Shown piece after piece: positions 45,320-57,336 of a DNA stretch of 64,000 nucleotides (position 1 is its first letter; each line of letters begins with the position of its first letter). A program made the position numbers and the translations under genes. The DNA lies in assembly GCA_028753945.1 (NCBI GenBank), contig JAPNXP010000003.1:4216001-4280000 (forward strand). The letters are read 5' to 3'. The DNA is from Hexactinellida sp. DTS-2022. Taxonomy: Eukaryota > Porifera > Hexactinellida. The notes under the pieces are model-generated. The model did no database searches. It saw nothing but the letters and a program-made list of their open reading frames with translations, and was not told where the DNA came from.

Positions 45320-45959
45320 CCTCACCCTGTGTTAACAGTTCGAGTTCGTTGAAAAAATTTGCTTGCTTGAATATTGGATTTTGACATTTGACCTGGGGCC
45401 TTATTCACTAAACTACTTACCTTAAACTTAACTTAAACTAAGTAAAAACTAAGTAATCGCCAGAAAACTAAGTAAAACTAAGTATTTTCTTACTACTTAG
45501 CAAAAACTAAGTAGGTATTTTCAAAGCAAAACTAAGTAAATACTTAGTCTAAACTTAGTTTTGAGCAAATTACTTAGTTTTTCTTAGTTTTACTTAGTTT
45601 TCTGGCAATTACTTAGTTTTTACTTAGTTTTCATACAATTTTCTAAGTATAGTTAAGAGGTACCTTAAGTTGATAAATGAATAGAATTTTTGAAGTTTAT
45701 AATCCAAATTCAAAAATAATTCCTAAATACTGATACTGATTGATGGGTTAGACTCTGAGTTGTTTCAGCTTCAATTAATAAAAGAAATAGTGCCACTCAA
45801 AAATAATAGTTAAGTTGGAATTGATCGAAATAAAAGTTTTTATAAATAAATATTGTATTTTAACACTATTAAAATCTTAAATACTGTCGATGTTGATTCT
45901 GCATAATGAATTTTAAATAAATGACAATTTAGTGTAAGTTACTATAAACTAAGTATTTA

Positions 45960-46930
45960 CTTATAGTCCAGCAATATGGTGCTGGAAATGGTCGAATTGT
46001 GCATTTTCGAGATAAAAGTACCAAATTTTGCACAATTGTAGTATTATAGGTTCTGATCAACTTCAGCTATGGCACATAGCAGAATTTTTGGAAGAACATA
46101 TTTTTCAGGGGGTCAATAATTGGTGCCCAATCGAATCGCCGGACGTATAAATACAGGATAGCTCATTCAAATGCATTATTTACTACTTTATATTGTCAGA
46201 TTCGTGCTCAGCACTTAATTTCCAGCATTTTGAAAGGTATAATGACTATATTTGGTGAGAATATTTTTTGGTTTTCCATAGCAACGGTAAGAATGTGTTA
46301 AACATTCCGATCTCCCAATTTGGAGTAATCATATCGAGTGACCCCTTGTTTTTCTCGGGTATGCGTACTGAGTGCGAATATACTATTAGATACTATTTCA
46401 GCCAAATTTCAATACCTACGTACAAGTGCGATACTAGAATATTCGAGGGTATTAATACAAAATGTGAGCATGAAGAAATTGAAACTCCAATAATATACAA
46501 TTCAACAACAAATCCAAATGTCAGATATATCACAAAAGTTAACCTAGCCGGCGAGCCTCCCCCTAGCTACTGGCCTGACACAAGGACGAATAAATGGGGG
46601 AGCATGTGCATTGTACTATGGAACTATGGCCGGTCCAAGCCTGCGAAGTAGTACAAGTACAAAGACATGTTCTTAACGACTTTATATTGTCAGATTCGTG
46701 CTCAGCACTTAATAATAATGCATTTGAATGAGCTATCCTGTATTTATACGTCCGGCGATTCGATTGGGCACCAATTTTTGACTCCCTGAAAAATTTGTTC
46801 TTCCAAAAATTCTGCTATGTGCCATAGCTGAAGTTGATCAGATCCTATAATACTACAATTGTGCAAAATTTGGTACTTTTATCTCGAAAATGCACAATCT
46901 TTCACCATATTGCTGGACTATTAGTTTATA
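45960..46930. mobile_element. Inverted-repeat element with arms of about 270 bp
   Basis: Left arm 45965-46235 (GGCCCAATCGAATCGCCGGAC-like region, CAGATTCGTGCTCAGCACTT), right arm 46667-46925 in complement. The middle holds a 127-codon frame (46268-46651) that overlaps the CGAGTGACCCC repeat core and matches no family. Confidence 0.75.
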
Positions 46931-47744
46931 GTAACTTACACTAAATTGTCATTTATTCTATTCATTTATCAACTTAAGGACCTCTTAACTATACTGAGAA
47001 AATTGTATGAAAACTAAGTAAAACTAAGTAATTGCCAGAAAACTAAGTAAAGACTAAGTAATATGCTCAAAACTAAGTTTAAACTAAGTATTTCCTTAGT
47101 TTTGCTTAGTGAACACCTACTTATAGTGGGCAGCATAGCAATAAAATTGTTTCAATTTTTGATACAAGCATGAAAATTGGCACAGACATAGATAAATATA
47201 TTATGAAAAGATATGGATATGGAGGCATCTCGAAATTTTAATATTTTAAGATGGCGGCCAAAAATTGTCGGAAAGTGTCGGACAAAAGCCCGCTCTCGCG
47301 ATTACTTGTTAAATGACATCGTAGAGTGTTTATATGCGCATAGTTATTCTCAAATGACTGTGCGAGGAAGAAAGAGGGGTCACTCGATAGGATAGAAACA
47401 ATATTTGAGAAATGAATGTGTTACATTCCAGCGTTGTCAAGGAATGTCCTCCCTCCCAAACATGGTCATGTGACCCCTATAATGACTGGAAATCTTATGC
47501 TGATTACGAATATCAGCATTAAACATTGATTAAACTTCAATTGACAAAGTTAATTTGCTTTTGTATACATATATGTACTACAGTATACCTCGGTTAGTAC
47601 GTACTTCGGCTTAGTAAGTACTAATTTATTTAACCAATTAGTATTTTATATGTATCTCAATATAATGTAAAGTCAGTTAGTACTGTATAAATCAAATAAT
47701 CACTTTTCGTGTCTTCTATTTTCGGCTATTTTACAAATTGGTAT

Positions 47745-48135
47745 CAACCGGTGTTTATTTAGTCCAGGTTGCATTAAAGTGATGGGGGAATAGAAACTGC
47801 ATTTATATACGAGATAAAAACTAATTAACTAATTTTAGAATAGGTAAACAAGTACGTATGCTGATTTCTAATTTCGCGTATTTTTAATTTTAATATGAAT
47901 ATTATTGTTGTTTACAAAAAAGGTAACAGATTAATGAAAATTCAAAATCACCCTAGAAGTTTGCTTTCACGGGTATTATAGCTAAACAAGTTAAAAGTAT
48001 GGAAATGGTAGGAAGGGATGTTTTACTAACTCTATCATCAATTGTTTAGTAGGAGTAAGGCCGCATAGCGGCAGTTAACTTGAGGTGCGTAGCACCGATC
48101 CGTCGCAAATGCGACCGAGACCGAAGGCTCCTATT
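47745..48135 (-). repeat. Reverse-strand copy of the triple-hairpin repeat
   Basis: Matches 30195-30720 in reverse. Its three hairpins read GCCGC-ATA-GCGGC, GGTGC-GTA-GCACC and GTCGC-AAAT-GCGAC: same stems, different loops. Confidence 0.8.
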
Positions 48136-48506
48136 TAATAAACAACGACTTAGAAGAGTTTATAACATCAACTATTAATAATCGATGATCACTGGGTAAC
48201 TCGAATGGCAGGGGCGTATCGAGCCATTCACCTGGAGGATGTACTCCTCAATCGGCGCAGACTTTTACAATATTTTTCGTGTAGTATAAGATCCACTATT
48301 TTCAGGAAATAGAATACACTAGGGTTTTTTAAGGCCGATCTTGGTGTAAATTTTGCACCAAAATGTTTTGGAGTTACACCACGATGAGGTCGGCCGCAAC
48401 CGCTGCAGTGTTGAGTTACACCAATCTCAACTTAAAAAAAAAACCTGGTATACACAGTTTTGATTTATATTAAAACATGGATAATATCTTTACATGCATG
48501 TCTATA

Positions 48507-48689
48507 TACAGTAGAATCTCGTTAATACGAGCACCAACGGACGATATAATTTAGTTAGCTTTATCCAGAGTTCATATTAACCGGAGTAAACCCCATTGTA
48601 GGTTGTAGGGACCTGATTCTGTGGAACTGTTTGTCGTCTTATCCGCGAAATGGTATTAACCGTGTTCGTACTAACGAGATTCTACTGTA
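48507..48689. mobile_element. pogo/Tc1-type MITE
   Basis: Ends TACAGTAGAATCTCGTTAAT and CTAACGAGATTCTACTGTA with TA boundaries. Solitary relatives occur near 50515-50660, 50825-50872 and 63690-63790. Confidence 0.88.
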
Positions 48690-48722
48690 ATATGGAAATA
48701 TCCGTTGAATATAAGATAGGTA

Positions 48723-49191
48723 CAGGGACGTCGCCACGGGGGGGGGCATAGGGGGGCAATGCCCCCCCTGGTAGAAATCCTCGCCCCGGGGCAATGCCCC
48801 CCCTGGTAAAATATATTGAACTATTTAATTCTCTGATTCATTGATGCTATTGAATTCAATTTAATGAGTTCACATTTTCCAATTTATTTGAGTCATATAC
48901 GTGTATGAGGCTCCAATTTTCCCCTGTACATTGGTCAAGATCCCTAGACACCTCAAATTTTTTTCTCGCTCGCTTCGCTCGCTCGTCTAAAATGTAAATC
49001 TACACATATATTGAAACGAATTACACAAACCAAAACATTTTAAAACTTTGCAGGACATTAAACTAGAAAGCTTCATCTTTATCGCATAGTTTTTGGTAAC
49101 GTCAACTGCTAGATTTAACACCAATGTAATGTTTGCCCCCCCTGGCAATTTCTGTGCCCCCCCTAGGTGAAAAATCCTGGCAACGTCCCTG
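48723..49191. mobile_element. hAT-type MITE
   Basis: Ends CAGGGACGTCGCCA and TGGCAACGTCCCTG; perfect 8-base duplication GATAGGTA (48715-48722 and 49192-49199). The interior is rich in GCCCCCCCTGG words. Confidence 0.93.
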
Positions 49192-50068
49192 GATAGGTAT
49201 TGGTGTCGAATCTGTCGATTAAACGTAGTCGACTCGCTTTATAGAGCCACCAGTTAATAGATTTATCCGCTTAATCGAGTAAAAGTTTCACAAGATTTTT
49301 AAGACGGAATGACATTTTGACTCAAAATAGAACTCGGTTAGTATGTAACCCCTCGGGAGAGAAAATTTGTGCATATTATCCAAGTGTACGTACTAACTGA
49401 CTTTACATTATATTGAGATACATATAAATTACTAATTGGTTAAATAAATTAGTACTTACTAAGCCGAAGTACGTACTAACCGAGGTATACTGTAGTACAT
49501 AGAAGTATACAAAAGCAAATTAACTTTGTCAATTGAAGTTTAATCAATGTTTAATGCTGATATTTGTAATCAGCATAAAATTTCCAGTCATTATAGGGGT
49601 CACATGACCATGTTTGGGAGGGAGGACATTCCTTGACAACGCTGGAATGTAACACATTCATTTCTCAAATATTGTTTCTATCCTATCGAGTGACCCCTCT
49701 TTCTTCCTCGCACAGTCATTTGAGAATAACTATGCGCATATAAACACTCTACGATGTCATTTAACAAGTAATCGCGAGAGCGGGCTTTTGTCCGACACTT
49801 TCCGACAATTTTTGGCCGCCATCTTGAAAATATTAAAATTTCGAGATGCCTCCATATCCATATCTTTTCATAATATATTTATCTATGTCTGTGCCAATTT
49901 TCATGCTTGTATCAAAAATTGAACAATTCACTCCAATATGGCTGTTATGCTGCCCCACTATTAGTTTTTGCTAAGTAGTAAGAAAAATACTTAGTTTCTG
50001 GCAATTACTTAGTTTTACTTAGTTTAAGTTAAGTTTAAGTTTAAGTAGTTTAGTGAATAAGGCCCCAG

Positions 50069-51285
50069 GGGTGTAAACAGTTGGCTGATCACAGCAATCA
50101 GCACTTATTGCTGTTACAACAGATATATGCTGTTAACAGCAAATTAGAACAGTTAACGAATGTTAACTTACTCCTAACAACAAAAACGTTTTGTTACTAG
50201 TTAATAACTGCTTGTAAAACAACACGGTAGGATTTAAATTTGTAAGGATGTAAACTGAATATTTTGGGGGAGGAAAGGTTAAATGTTTACAGCTAACAGC
50301 AAAATTGGCTGTTAGCAGCATTTAATATTAGAGTATTTTACTTTCACAATTTGTGCAATATCGGTTAGCTCTTTATGTTTCCACATTAACTGGGATATTG
50401 AAAATTTATGTGCTTGTATACTTTGGTGTAACCAGAAATCATAAAAGCTGATTGAAATTGTACAAAAGTCTAAAAGTGAACTACACCAATAATACGTATA
50501 ATCATATACTACCTACAATAGAACCTCCTTGTACACCTGGGAATCGTCAAATTGTGTTCGCCTTATCCGGAATTCGTAATTTCGTATTAACAACTTACAT
50601 CATTTGTATTGAAAAGGCTTTGAAGAGGACTGATATAGTGTTCGTATTAACGAGGTTATAATGTATCTATTTATTATATCCCCGTTTTTCTTCTATAAAA
50701 TACATGTAAGTCAATATGATTTAAGGAAAACTACAATAATTTTGAATTGCAATGATGTTTACTAATACTCAAGTTGATTAAAAACTAATCTAGTTTTTAA
50801 ATTATACCTCGATCTTTAGAACTACAGTACATCCTCGCTAACCGATCTTAACATAACGAAGTTCTACTGTATTTGAGTGAAATATGAAGTCTGGTATGTA
50901 GAATCAATAGCCGAATCTCTAGCATTAATATTTCTATAGTTACATTTATGAAGCTGTCACCATAAATTGAGGATAAATTCCTTATAACAGTTCGTGTCGT
51001 ATGTTACCTTAATTTTCTCAAACGATAAACGACGTAAAGATATTTGGGAATGGTCTTTGGATGGTTTAACCTATAAAAAATCCATACAAATCCTTTTGAG
51101 TTTCACTAGAAGCGCAATTTTTTGTAGTATAACATATCCAAGATCCGCTAAAATCCATTTTGGGGAAAGTTTTTTTTATACGGGTGGCGGTGTCGGTCTT
51201 TTCATAATAAATCGACGACATTTCCGTAAATAACTTTCTCAAATCAAATATAAAAATCAACTTATAATCACCATATTTGTACTCA
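50069..51285. other. Repeat-rich spacer without a supported gene
   Basis: 50080-50340 repeats GCTGTTAACAGC-type palindromic words. Fragments of pogo-type MITEs lie at 50515-50660 and 50825-50872. No coding region is supported. Confidence 0.55.
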
Positions 51286-51294
51286 GCGTAAATT

Positions 51295-51420
51295 TTCAGA
51301 AATTTGATATATCACAGCACCATATTTGGATGAATTTCCTTAGCAACGCTGGAATGCATCAGGAATGTGCCAACATTCCATCTAAAATTGTGTGTCTATC
51401 CATCGAGTGACCCCTCGTAA
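51295..51420 (+). repeat. Copy of the CGAGTGACCCC repeat core
   Basis: TTGATATATCACAGCACCAT, AGCAACGCTGGAATG and ATCGAGTGACCCCT in the same order as at 16580-16745. Confidence 0.75.
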
Positions 51421-51464
51421 AACTCCACTTGTATAATTCTACACATAACGAGTCTAGAGCTCTG

Positions 51465-52008
51465 CGCGGGTCATATGCGGGACCCGCACCCGCCCGCATC
51501 TATTAGTGATTGACCCGCCCCGCCCCAACCCGCAACTAACTCACATTAATTAACCCGCGCCAACCCGCACCAACACTCAATGACCAGTATTATCGCTAGG
51601 ATTATATAATAGGGTGTAAACACTCGGCGCATAATGCGGGCACAAAAATATTTACATCCTTAAGGAATATAAGAAGACGGCAATATGTTTTTGGGCGGAA
51701 ATATGAAGAATTACGAGTTTATTATTCGGAATTAAGAAATAGTTAACCGTATAATTCGTTCCATTGCAAGACTTCTGCCATCTTAAGATTATATTGATCA
51801 TTAATTTTGTTTAGGAACTATAGAGGGGTACATTGTTACAATTAGTGGACACTGCGCCCCCAAATAATCCTTAGCGAGAACTCTTGCGCAAACCCGCGTT
51901 GACCCGCACCAACCCGCAGTAATAATCTCTGACCCACACCCGACCCGCCCCGCAAACATTCTGATCCTTTGACCCGCAACCCGAATTTATTAACCCCCCC
52001 GCGCAGGG
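51465..52008. mobile_element. hAT-like MITE with GACCCGC words
   Basis: Ends near AGCTCTGCGCGGGTC and CCCCGCGCAGGGC. The interior is full of GACCCGCACCCGCCCGC words at both sides. The duplication was not resolved because another element starts at the right edge. Confidence 0.65.
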
Positions 52009-52137
52009 CCGGATTATGGCATAAGCTAATTAAGCTATAGCTTAGGGCCTCACAAGTTTAGGGGGCCTTATTGAATTGGGGGGGGGCCTCAGAAGTCAAT
52101 ATAGCTTAGGGCCTCACCATGGCTTAGTCTGTCCCTG
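52004..52137. mobile_element. Short hAT-like MITE with CTTAGGGCCTC words
   Basis: Ends CAGGGCCGGATTATGG and CTTAGTCTGTCCCTG; internal TATAGCTTAGGGCCTCA repeats. It overlaps the end of the previous element by a few bases. Confidence 0.65.
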
Positions 52138-52140
52138 CCC

Positions 52141-52580
52141 CAGAGTTGCACGCGGGGCGGGCTGGCCCGCAAGCCCGCGGGCCAGCCCACGGGCCTTGCG
52201 GGCCGATAATCTTTGTTGCGGGCCGTTGGCCCGCAACACCCCGCACAATACGTTATACTGAACAATGGTCAGGACAGTCAAGTAGTTCAATGACCAATTA
52301 ACTCAACATCTTGTTAAACTTTAGCAATTTACCCCAATTTACTGTAATTACTATTTTCAGCTCATAATCCTTGTTATGTGTTTGTTGTTTGTTCGTCTAA
52401 ACTTTAGAATGAAATCATTATTATATTAAACCAGGATCATGCCTTTGATTGCATGCATTGGAGTATATTGCGCTTTCCGAGCATTTATGTACAATGTACT
52501 TCATTATGTAAATTTAAGGGAATACATAAGGTACTTGATTATTTTCGGGCCGGTTGTGGGTTGCGGGGCGGGCCGCGGGC
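52141..52580. mobile_element. hAT-like MITE with GCGGGCC words, right end unclear
   Basis: Begins CAGAGTTGCACGCGGGGC; GGCCCGCAAGCCCGCGGGCC words at 52155-52250 and TTGCGGGGCGGGCCGCGGGC at 52560. No clean right terminus. Confidence 0.55.
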
Positions 52581-52589
52581 CTATTTTTT

Positions 52590-53660
52590 CATTTTGAGTT
52601 GTCCTGACAAAATATACCATATGATATTCCAGAGTAAATTCTGAACGACTAATTATGAACTTCCAGTCATGAGATAATTAAAATTGGAGCTTTTTGAAGA
52701 ACTTTGTAGGGACATCCCATACAAACGTGCTAAACATAAGGTTAAATTCGGCTAGCCCTCCTGAACCTGGAATTATAGAGAATATAATTTAGGGGGAAAA
52801 TAACCCGATGAAAACACATTTAGATTGTACATTTTTGCATGATAAAGGTAGCAAAAAAACAGATAAACAAAAAACCCCGATTTCGACTGTATTGTAGGTA
52901 CAATGGATGATATGTAAATATAATTTAAATATTCAAATTTCATTTCATCTTAATAACATTCTAGCGCGCTTCGCTTGCTAAGTCGCTTCGCGGCAGAACA
53001 TTAGAAACTTCAAACATTGATTTTAAAGCGTAAATAGGCCTAAAATAGTCAAATTTAACAATGTAAATATTAATGATTACGTCATCATGTAGTAATGAGT
53101 AAACATATTGGCAACCTGGTATGACCACCATGTCCGCATCATTAATGTACACGTACATGTTTTAGTAAATTTCTCTTAGAGGGTGCGAATTATGTGCGAT
53201 TAAGTGACTTTTCACGCTTCTCAAAATGTGAGAATGAAGTCATAACTTGGCGAAGTGTGATAAATTTCGAAAAGAAACCTAAACTTCTTGTTGGGTGCCA
53301 AAGGTTACCTCTTTCTAAATTACTTTATTTTTCAGTTATTCTATGCTTAATACATACGTATAATACGTTATTACATGTTATACTTATTATATACGAGGGA
53401 GAATTCATATATATGTATTATTCTACTTTTCCATTAACTATGGCCTAAAATCAACTTCCACCTGTTGAATATATAAAATGCTATTACAAGAATTGTTTGC
53501 ACTAAATTCCTAAAATTATATTGCATAATACATCAGTAAACAGATGACGAAACCTTTTTGATTGTGTACCATTAGTTCCGTTTAATTTCTATACATTGTA
53601 GTATAATAGCCACTATGAAGCTAACTATATTCCATAGCATTTGTATAGTTGCAACTATCG
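52590..53660. other. No gene seen
   Basis: AT-rich. It contains a small GC patch of GCGCTTCGC/GTCGCTTCGCGG words at 52960-53000 like those in the dispersed repeats. The stretch before 53668 should hold the 5' leader of the TMEM63-like gene. Confidence 0.4.
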
Positions 53661-53667
53661 AATTCCT

Positions 53668-56079
53668 ATGGATACCTTTTGTCTCAGTGACTACAAATTG
53701 GAGGAATACTCCTCCAGTAATTGTTGTTGTTATTGTTGTTGTTGTTGGTATTCAAAAGTTAATTTAGTTAATGTTATGGCATCTACTTGCACGTTTTTTA
53801 TTCATTATGTAAATTCGTATGATCTACAAGATGGAAAAATCCCAACCGTTCTTATACTTAACTTAATTGTATGGGTTTTCCTCATTTCTATCTTCCTTAT
53901 TTTGAGGTTTTATATTTGGGAATATGCGAAATCCGCGATTATTTATTCACTAAAAGATGATTCGAAAGAAGGAACTTCCAGCATGACCGAAAGCAATTTG
54001 TATTCGCCACACAGTTTTAAAAAGAGACATGATATGTTAAGAGAGCGACATGCGTTTGAATGGATATTCAACTTTCTACGGTTAAGTTTTAGAGATATTA
54101 AAGCTAGCTGTGGACTTGATGCGTATTTATATTTGAAATTCGAAGTGTATGTTATTATACTAATGACAATATACACTTTCATTTCCTGTTGCTTAATCCT
54201 ACCAGTTAATTACATCGAGGGAAAGGGTATTACTCGAATATTCGAAAGAACAACTATAACAAGTTTAACACAAACCGACAGTGGGCATGAGAAGTTATGG
54301 ATACATTCCTTTGTGACACATATGTATGTGTTTTTAGCCTTCATGCTAATGTTCTCATATTCGCGGCTTTTATCAAGATATCGACAGTTTGGGAAAAAAT
54401 CTTCTCACGCTATTATGATCCAACATACTTCACGCACTGCGAGAAAATTAGACATTAAGAAACACTTTATAGAAACAGACTGCGACTCTGTTATAGAAGA
54501 TGTAACATTAGCCTATAACACTTCTAAATTACACAAGTGCATTGAGACATGTGGTGATGCTGGTACCAAACTGAGACTATACCAAGATATCCTATTGGAG
54601 ACTAATGAGAGAGAATGGATATTAATTAGTTGGAAGAAGTACGCTTGTATTTGTTCGGAAGGTGTGGATGCGATTAATTACTACACCTCAAGGTGTTCAT
54701 ATTTATCAAACCGTGTTGATTTATCACGACAACAAGCTATTCTAAAACCACTTGGAATAACTTTTGTCACATTTTCTCGCCTATCGCCAATGGAAGAAAT
54801 ACTCAGTCAATATCAAAGGGTGTTTTGCCACCGCCCAGTTTCAAGTGTTTCTAGCGATATTAATGTTAATCAATGGAAGGTTACATTGGCACCTCACCCT
54901 ACTGATATACAGTGGGAAAACCTTGGTTTTAATCATATTATTTGGTGGTTACGATGGTTAATACTAAATTTAGTTGTGCTTGCTATAACTATATTCTTTA
55001 CAACCCCAGTAGCTGGTATTTCAATCGTGAATACTTTGTTAACAGTAAACAACCATCCCTATAGTCTTAATGAAGCAATAACTGATATGTTTAATTTAAT
55101 GAATAGTACGGCAACAGAGCCATTTCGCGAACTTTCGACAACTTACACCACTCCACTACTCCAAATATTATTCGCACAATTTATTCCACTTCTTGTGTCA
55201 AAATCATGTAATTTAGAATTACATTGGACTAAATCTGGTAACCAGAAAAGTGCTATTATAAAAACATTTATTTTCCTTCAAATAATGTTGCTAATATTCC
55301 CGTCCCTTTCACTAACAAGTTTCGATATTCTTATAAAATCAATTTATTCTTCAGTCAACAATTCAACAAACACAACCATAACAGATATACAAATTAGCAG
55401 TTTGCTAAAATGTGCATTTTTACCAGAAGGTGGTGTATTTTTTGTTAACTACATTATAACAAGCGCGTTTTTCACAGCTTTCCAACTACTACAAATTCCT
55501 AATTTCGCAAAGTATTTATACAGAAAAATGTCAGCTCGAACTATTTACGAAGTCAAAACTGCGAAAGAAAAGTTTTTGACACCTTTCGATTTCGGTATTC
55601 AGTACGCGTGGGTTTTAGTTAAGATCAGTATAGTAATAGCGTATTCCACTATATGCCCTCTAATAACAGTAGCAGGGCTCCTCTACATTATAATGAAGTT
55701 TTTTGTGGATAAATACAATCTTTATTATGTACACGGACACGCTGGTTATGTAGGAGGTGTAGATTTACATAAAAGAGCTGTTAAATTCCTAATTTGGTCC
55801 CATATACTATTACAAATGTATATACTAATCCTTTCAATAGTACAAGTAAGTGGTGATCCGACTAATGGTTATAGATCTCTGATATTATTTAATGGATTAG
55901 TTATGTCACTAACTATTTGTGTTTGTATTGTTTGTTTAGCGAGTAATTGTGTACAAAAATATCTGTTAGATTGTTGGTGTATGCGCGTATCTCCTGATAA
56001 TTCCTTTGCGGATATTTCGTTGCTAGCGACACCAGATCGAACAAAGAACAAATATTTCTGTCGAGAAATGGTCCCATAA
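53668..56079 (+). CDS. TMEM63: TMEM63/OSCA/CSC1-like mechanosensitive cation channel
   Basis: About 800 residues in a single open frame. The first ATG is at 53668 (MDTFCLSDYK); an ATG at 53776 (MASTCTFFIH) lies closer to the first membrane helix and is an alternative. A cysteine run encoded by a TTGTTGTT microsatellite lies between them, which may mean the first part is not translated. The protein has an N-terminal helix (PTVLILNLIVWVFLIS), a cytosolic linker, helices including ILPVNYIEGKG, then a soluble domain with MEEILSQYQRVFCHRPVSS. The family signature APHPTDIQWENLGF precedes WWLRWLILNLVVLAI, and about seven further hydrophobic segments follow to a short tail. TMEM63 proteins are pore-forming channels gated by membrane tension or osmotic change, at the plasma membrane or lysosomes. 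No break was seen. The ion preference cannot be read from the sequence. Confidence 0.92.
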   Translation: MDTFCLSDYKLEEYSSSNCCCYCCCCWYSKVNLVNVMASTCTFFIHYVNSYDLQDGKIPTVLILNLIVWVFLISIFLILRFYIWEYAKSAIIYSLKDDSKEGTSSMTESNLYSPHSFKKRHDMLRERHAFEWIFNFLRLSFRDIKASCGLDAYLYLKFEVYVIILMTIYTFISCCLILPVNYIEGKGITRIFERTTITSLTQTDSGHEKLWIHSFVTHMYVFLAFMLMFSYSRLLSRYRQFGKKSSHAIMIQHTSRTARKLDIKKHFIETDCDSVIEDVTLAYNTSKLHKCIETCGDAGTKLRLYQDILLETNEREWILISWKKYACICSEGVDAINYYTSRCSYLSNRVDLSRQQAILKPLGITFVTFSRLSPMEEILSQYQRVFCHRPVSSVSSDINVNQWKVTLAPHPTDIQWENLGFNHIIWWLRWLILNLVVLAITIFFTTPVAGISIVNTLLTVNNHPYSLNEAITDMFNLMNSTATEPFRELSTTYTTPLLQILFAQFIPLLVSKSCNLELHWTKSGNQKSAIIKTFIFLQIMLLIFPSLSLTSFDILIKSIYSSVNNSTNTTITDIQISSLLKCAFLPEGGVFFVNYIITSAFFTAFQLLQIPNFAKYLYRKMSARTIYEVKTAKEKFLTPFDFGIQYAWVLVKISIVIAYSTICPLITVAGLLYIIMKFFVDKYNLYYVHGHAGYVGGVDLHKRAVKFLIWSHILLQMYILILSIVQVSGDPTNGYRSLILFNGLVMSLTICVCIVCLASNCVQKYLLDCWCMRVSPDNSFADISLLATPDRTKNKYFCREMVP

Positions 56080-57336
56080 ACTTAATTCGATTTGTATTGC
56101 AATCTCATAGAAATTATTCGTGTTAATTCGTGTATTTCAATCAATATTTATCTCAAATATGTATACTTGTACCGTTGGGGACTTTAGTGATAACTTATTT
56201 ACAACAGACCAGTTTAATTAGTCCAGAGCACAACAACAACACCAACAATTTATATTAGAAAATTAGAAAATCAAAATTCGAATCAGCATACTCATACAGT
56301 TAGCCTTTTACTCATATTTAAAAAAATCTTTTTCTTTTTTAAGTTTGGGTTCCATATTAGCGACACCAACTGGAGGTGGTTTCATGCTACTAACATTGAC
56401 AAATCAGTGATTTAATGACACAGCTTAGATATTTCTAAATATTGTATTTAGAACCGGCTCTATTAAGCGGAGTATACTGTATATTAGCATTTAATTCTCG
56501 ATCAATTTCCCCCTTAGGGATAGGGGCAATAATTCGGGTTATGCGATTATTCGAAATGGGCTAATAGTCGAGTAAATACGGTATTTAATGTTACATGATA
56601 TGCCACCAGTTATTAGATTTCTTCGCTTAATGAGGTAAAAAATTCACAGGATTTATAGGCCGGAATTACAGTTTTACCCAAAATATTTTCGGTATATTAA
56701 TAGATTTCTCCGTTTAATTAACCCTTAAATTGGAATAGTAATGATAAATTATAATAATATAGTATACGGGATTCAACTAAAGTTTCATTTGACTCTTATT
56801 CAGTCCGCAACATTTAATAGAACCAATAAAATAAACAAATAATGAAAACAAACAAATTAGGATCATTTTCATGACCTTAATTTCCAGCAGTTATATTTAG
56901 TACTGTTATAAATCCAGCACAGTTATACAATAGATATGCAAAATTGCAAAAAAAATCCAAAATATATACGAGAAATACTTTTGGATCTCCAGGTAGGACT
57001 AGCGAGTGTTCGGATTAACGAGGTTCGGATTAGCGAGGGACATATACTTTGGGGGTTAAGTAGGTGGATTTAGCCTAAATAAATAAATACAATTGCAAAT
57101 TGAACAAATCATACGCAAGCAATAAATATTAATTAATAATTAGTTTCAAAATACAATAATAATTACTTAATACGTGAACTAACATAAACTAGAACCTTAG
57201 CCTACGTAACGCTATCAAGTAGGCAATGTAATAACCTTAAATATCTATATAAAAATGATACTTCTATACCAGTATCAGAAATAGGGAAGTATCTAGTTTA
57301 ACTAACCAAATATTCGCAGTTATCAAGAAATACAAA
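56080..57336. other. Spacer with repeat scraps
   Basis: A tail piece of the triple-hairpin repeat near 56215-56300 and solitary pogo-MITE-like words near 56455-56480 and 57005-57045 (CGGATTAACGAGG). It should include the promoter of the downstream gene. No TATA assignment was made. Confidence 0.45.

Larger units (their letters stand above)
47579..49494. mobile_element. pogo/Tc1-type element, heavily inserted
   Basis: Ends TACAGTATACCTCGGTTAGT and ACTAACCGAGGTATACTGTA with TA boundaries, placed at the centre of the palindrome. It carries the reversed triple-hairpin repeat (47745-48135), a pogo-type MITE and a hAT-type MITE. No transposase frame remains. Confidence 0.85.
47120..49970. mobile_element. 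Palindrome split by a pogo-type element
   Basis: Arms 47120-47578 and 49495-49970 are complements, from TAGTGGGCAGCATAGC through GGCGGCCAAAAATTGTCGG to GGAGGGAGGACATTCC. Each contains the GAGTGACCCC core. Setting the inner element aside leaves a palindrome of about 930 bp. Confidence 0.82.
45393..50068. mobile_element. Outer element of a multi-level transposon nest
   Basis: The ends CTGGGGCCTTATTCACTAAA and complement enclose 4.7 kb. Next to the ends, at 45420-45660, 46975-47110 and 49975-50040, are arms of ACTTAGTTTTACTTAGTTTT-type words. No target duplication was found, so the outer pair may be two elements of the same family rather than one. Inside lie an inverted-repeat element at 45960-46930, a palindrome split by a pogo-type element at 47120-49970, and still younger insertions. 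Confidence 0.6.

Noticed and set aside
46268-46651. 127-codon plus-strand frame
   Set aside because: It lies in the middle of an inverted-repeat element and overlaps the dispersed CGAGTGACCCC core; no recognisable domain.
45393-50068. Single intact autonomous element
   Set aside because: No transposase frame and no target duplication; the interior is explained by nested insertions.
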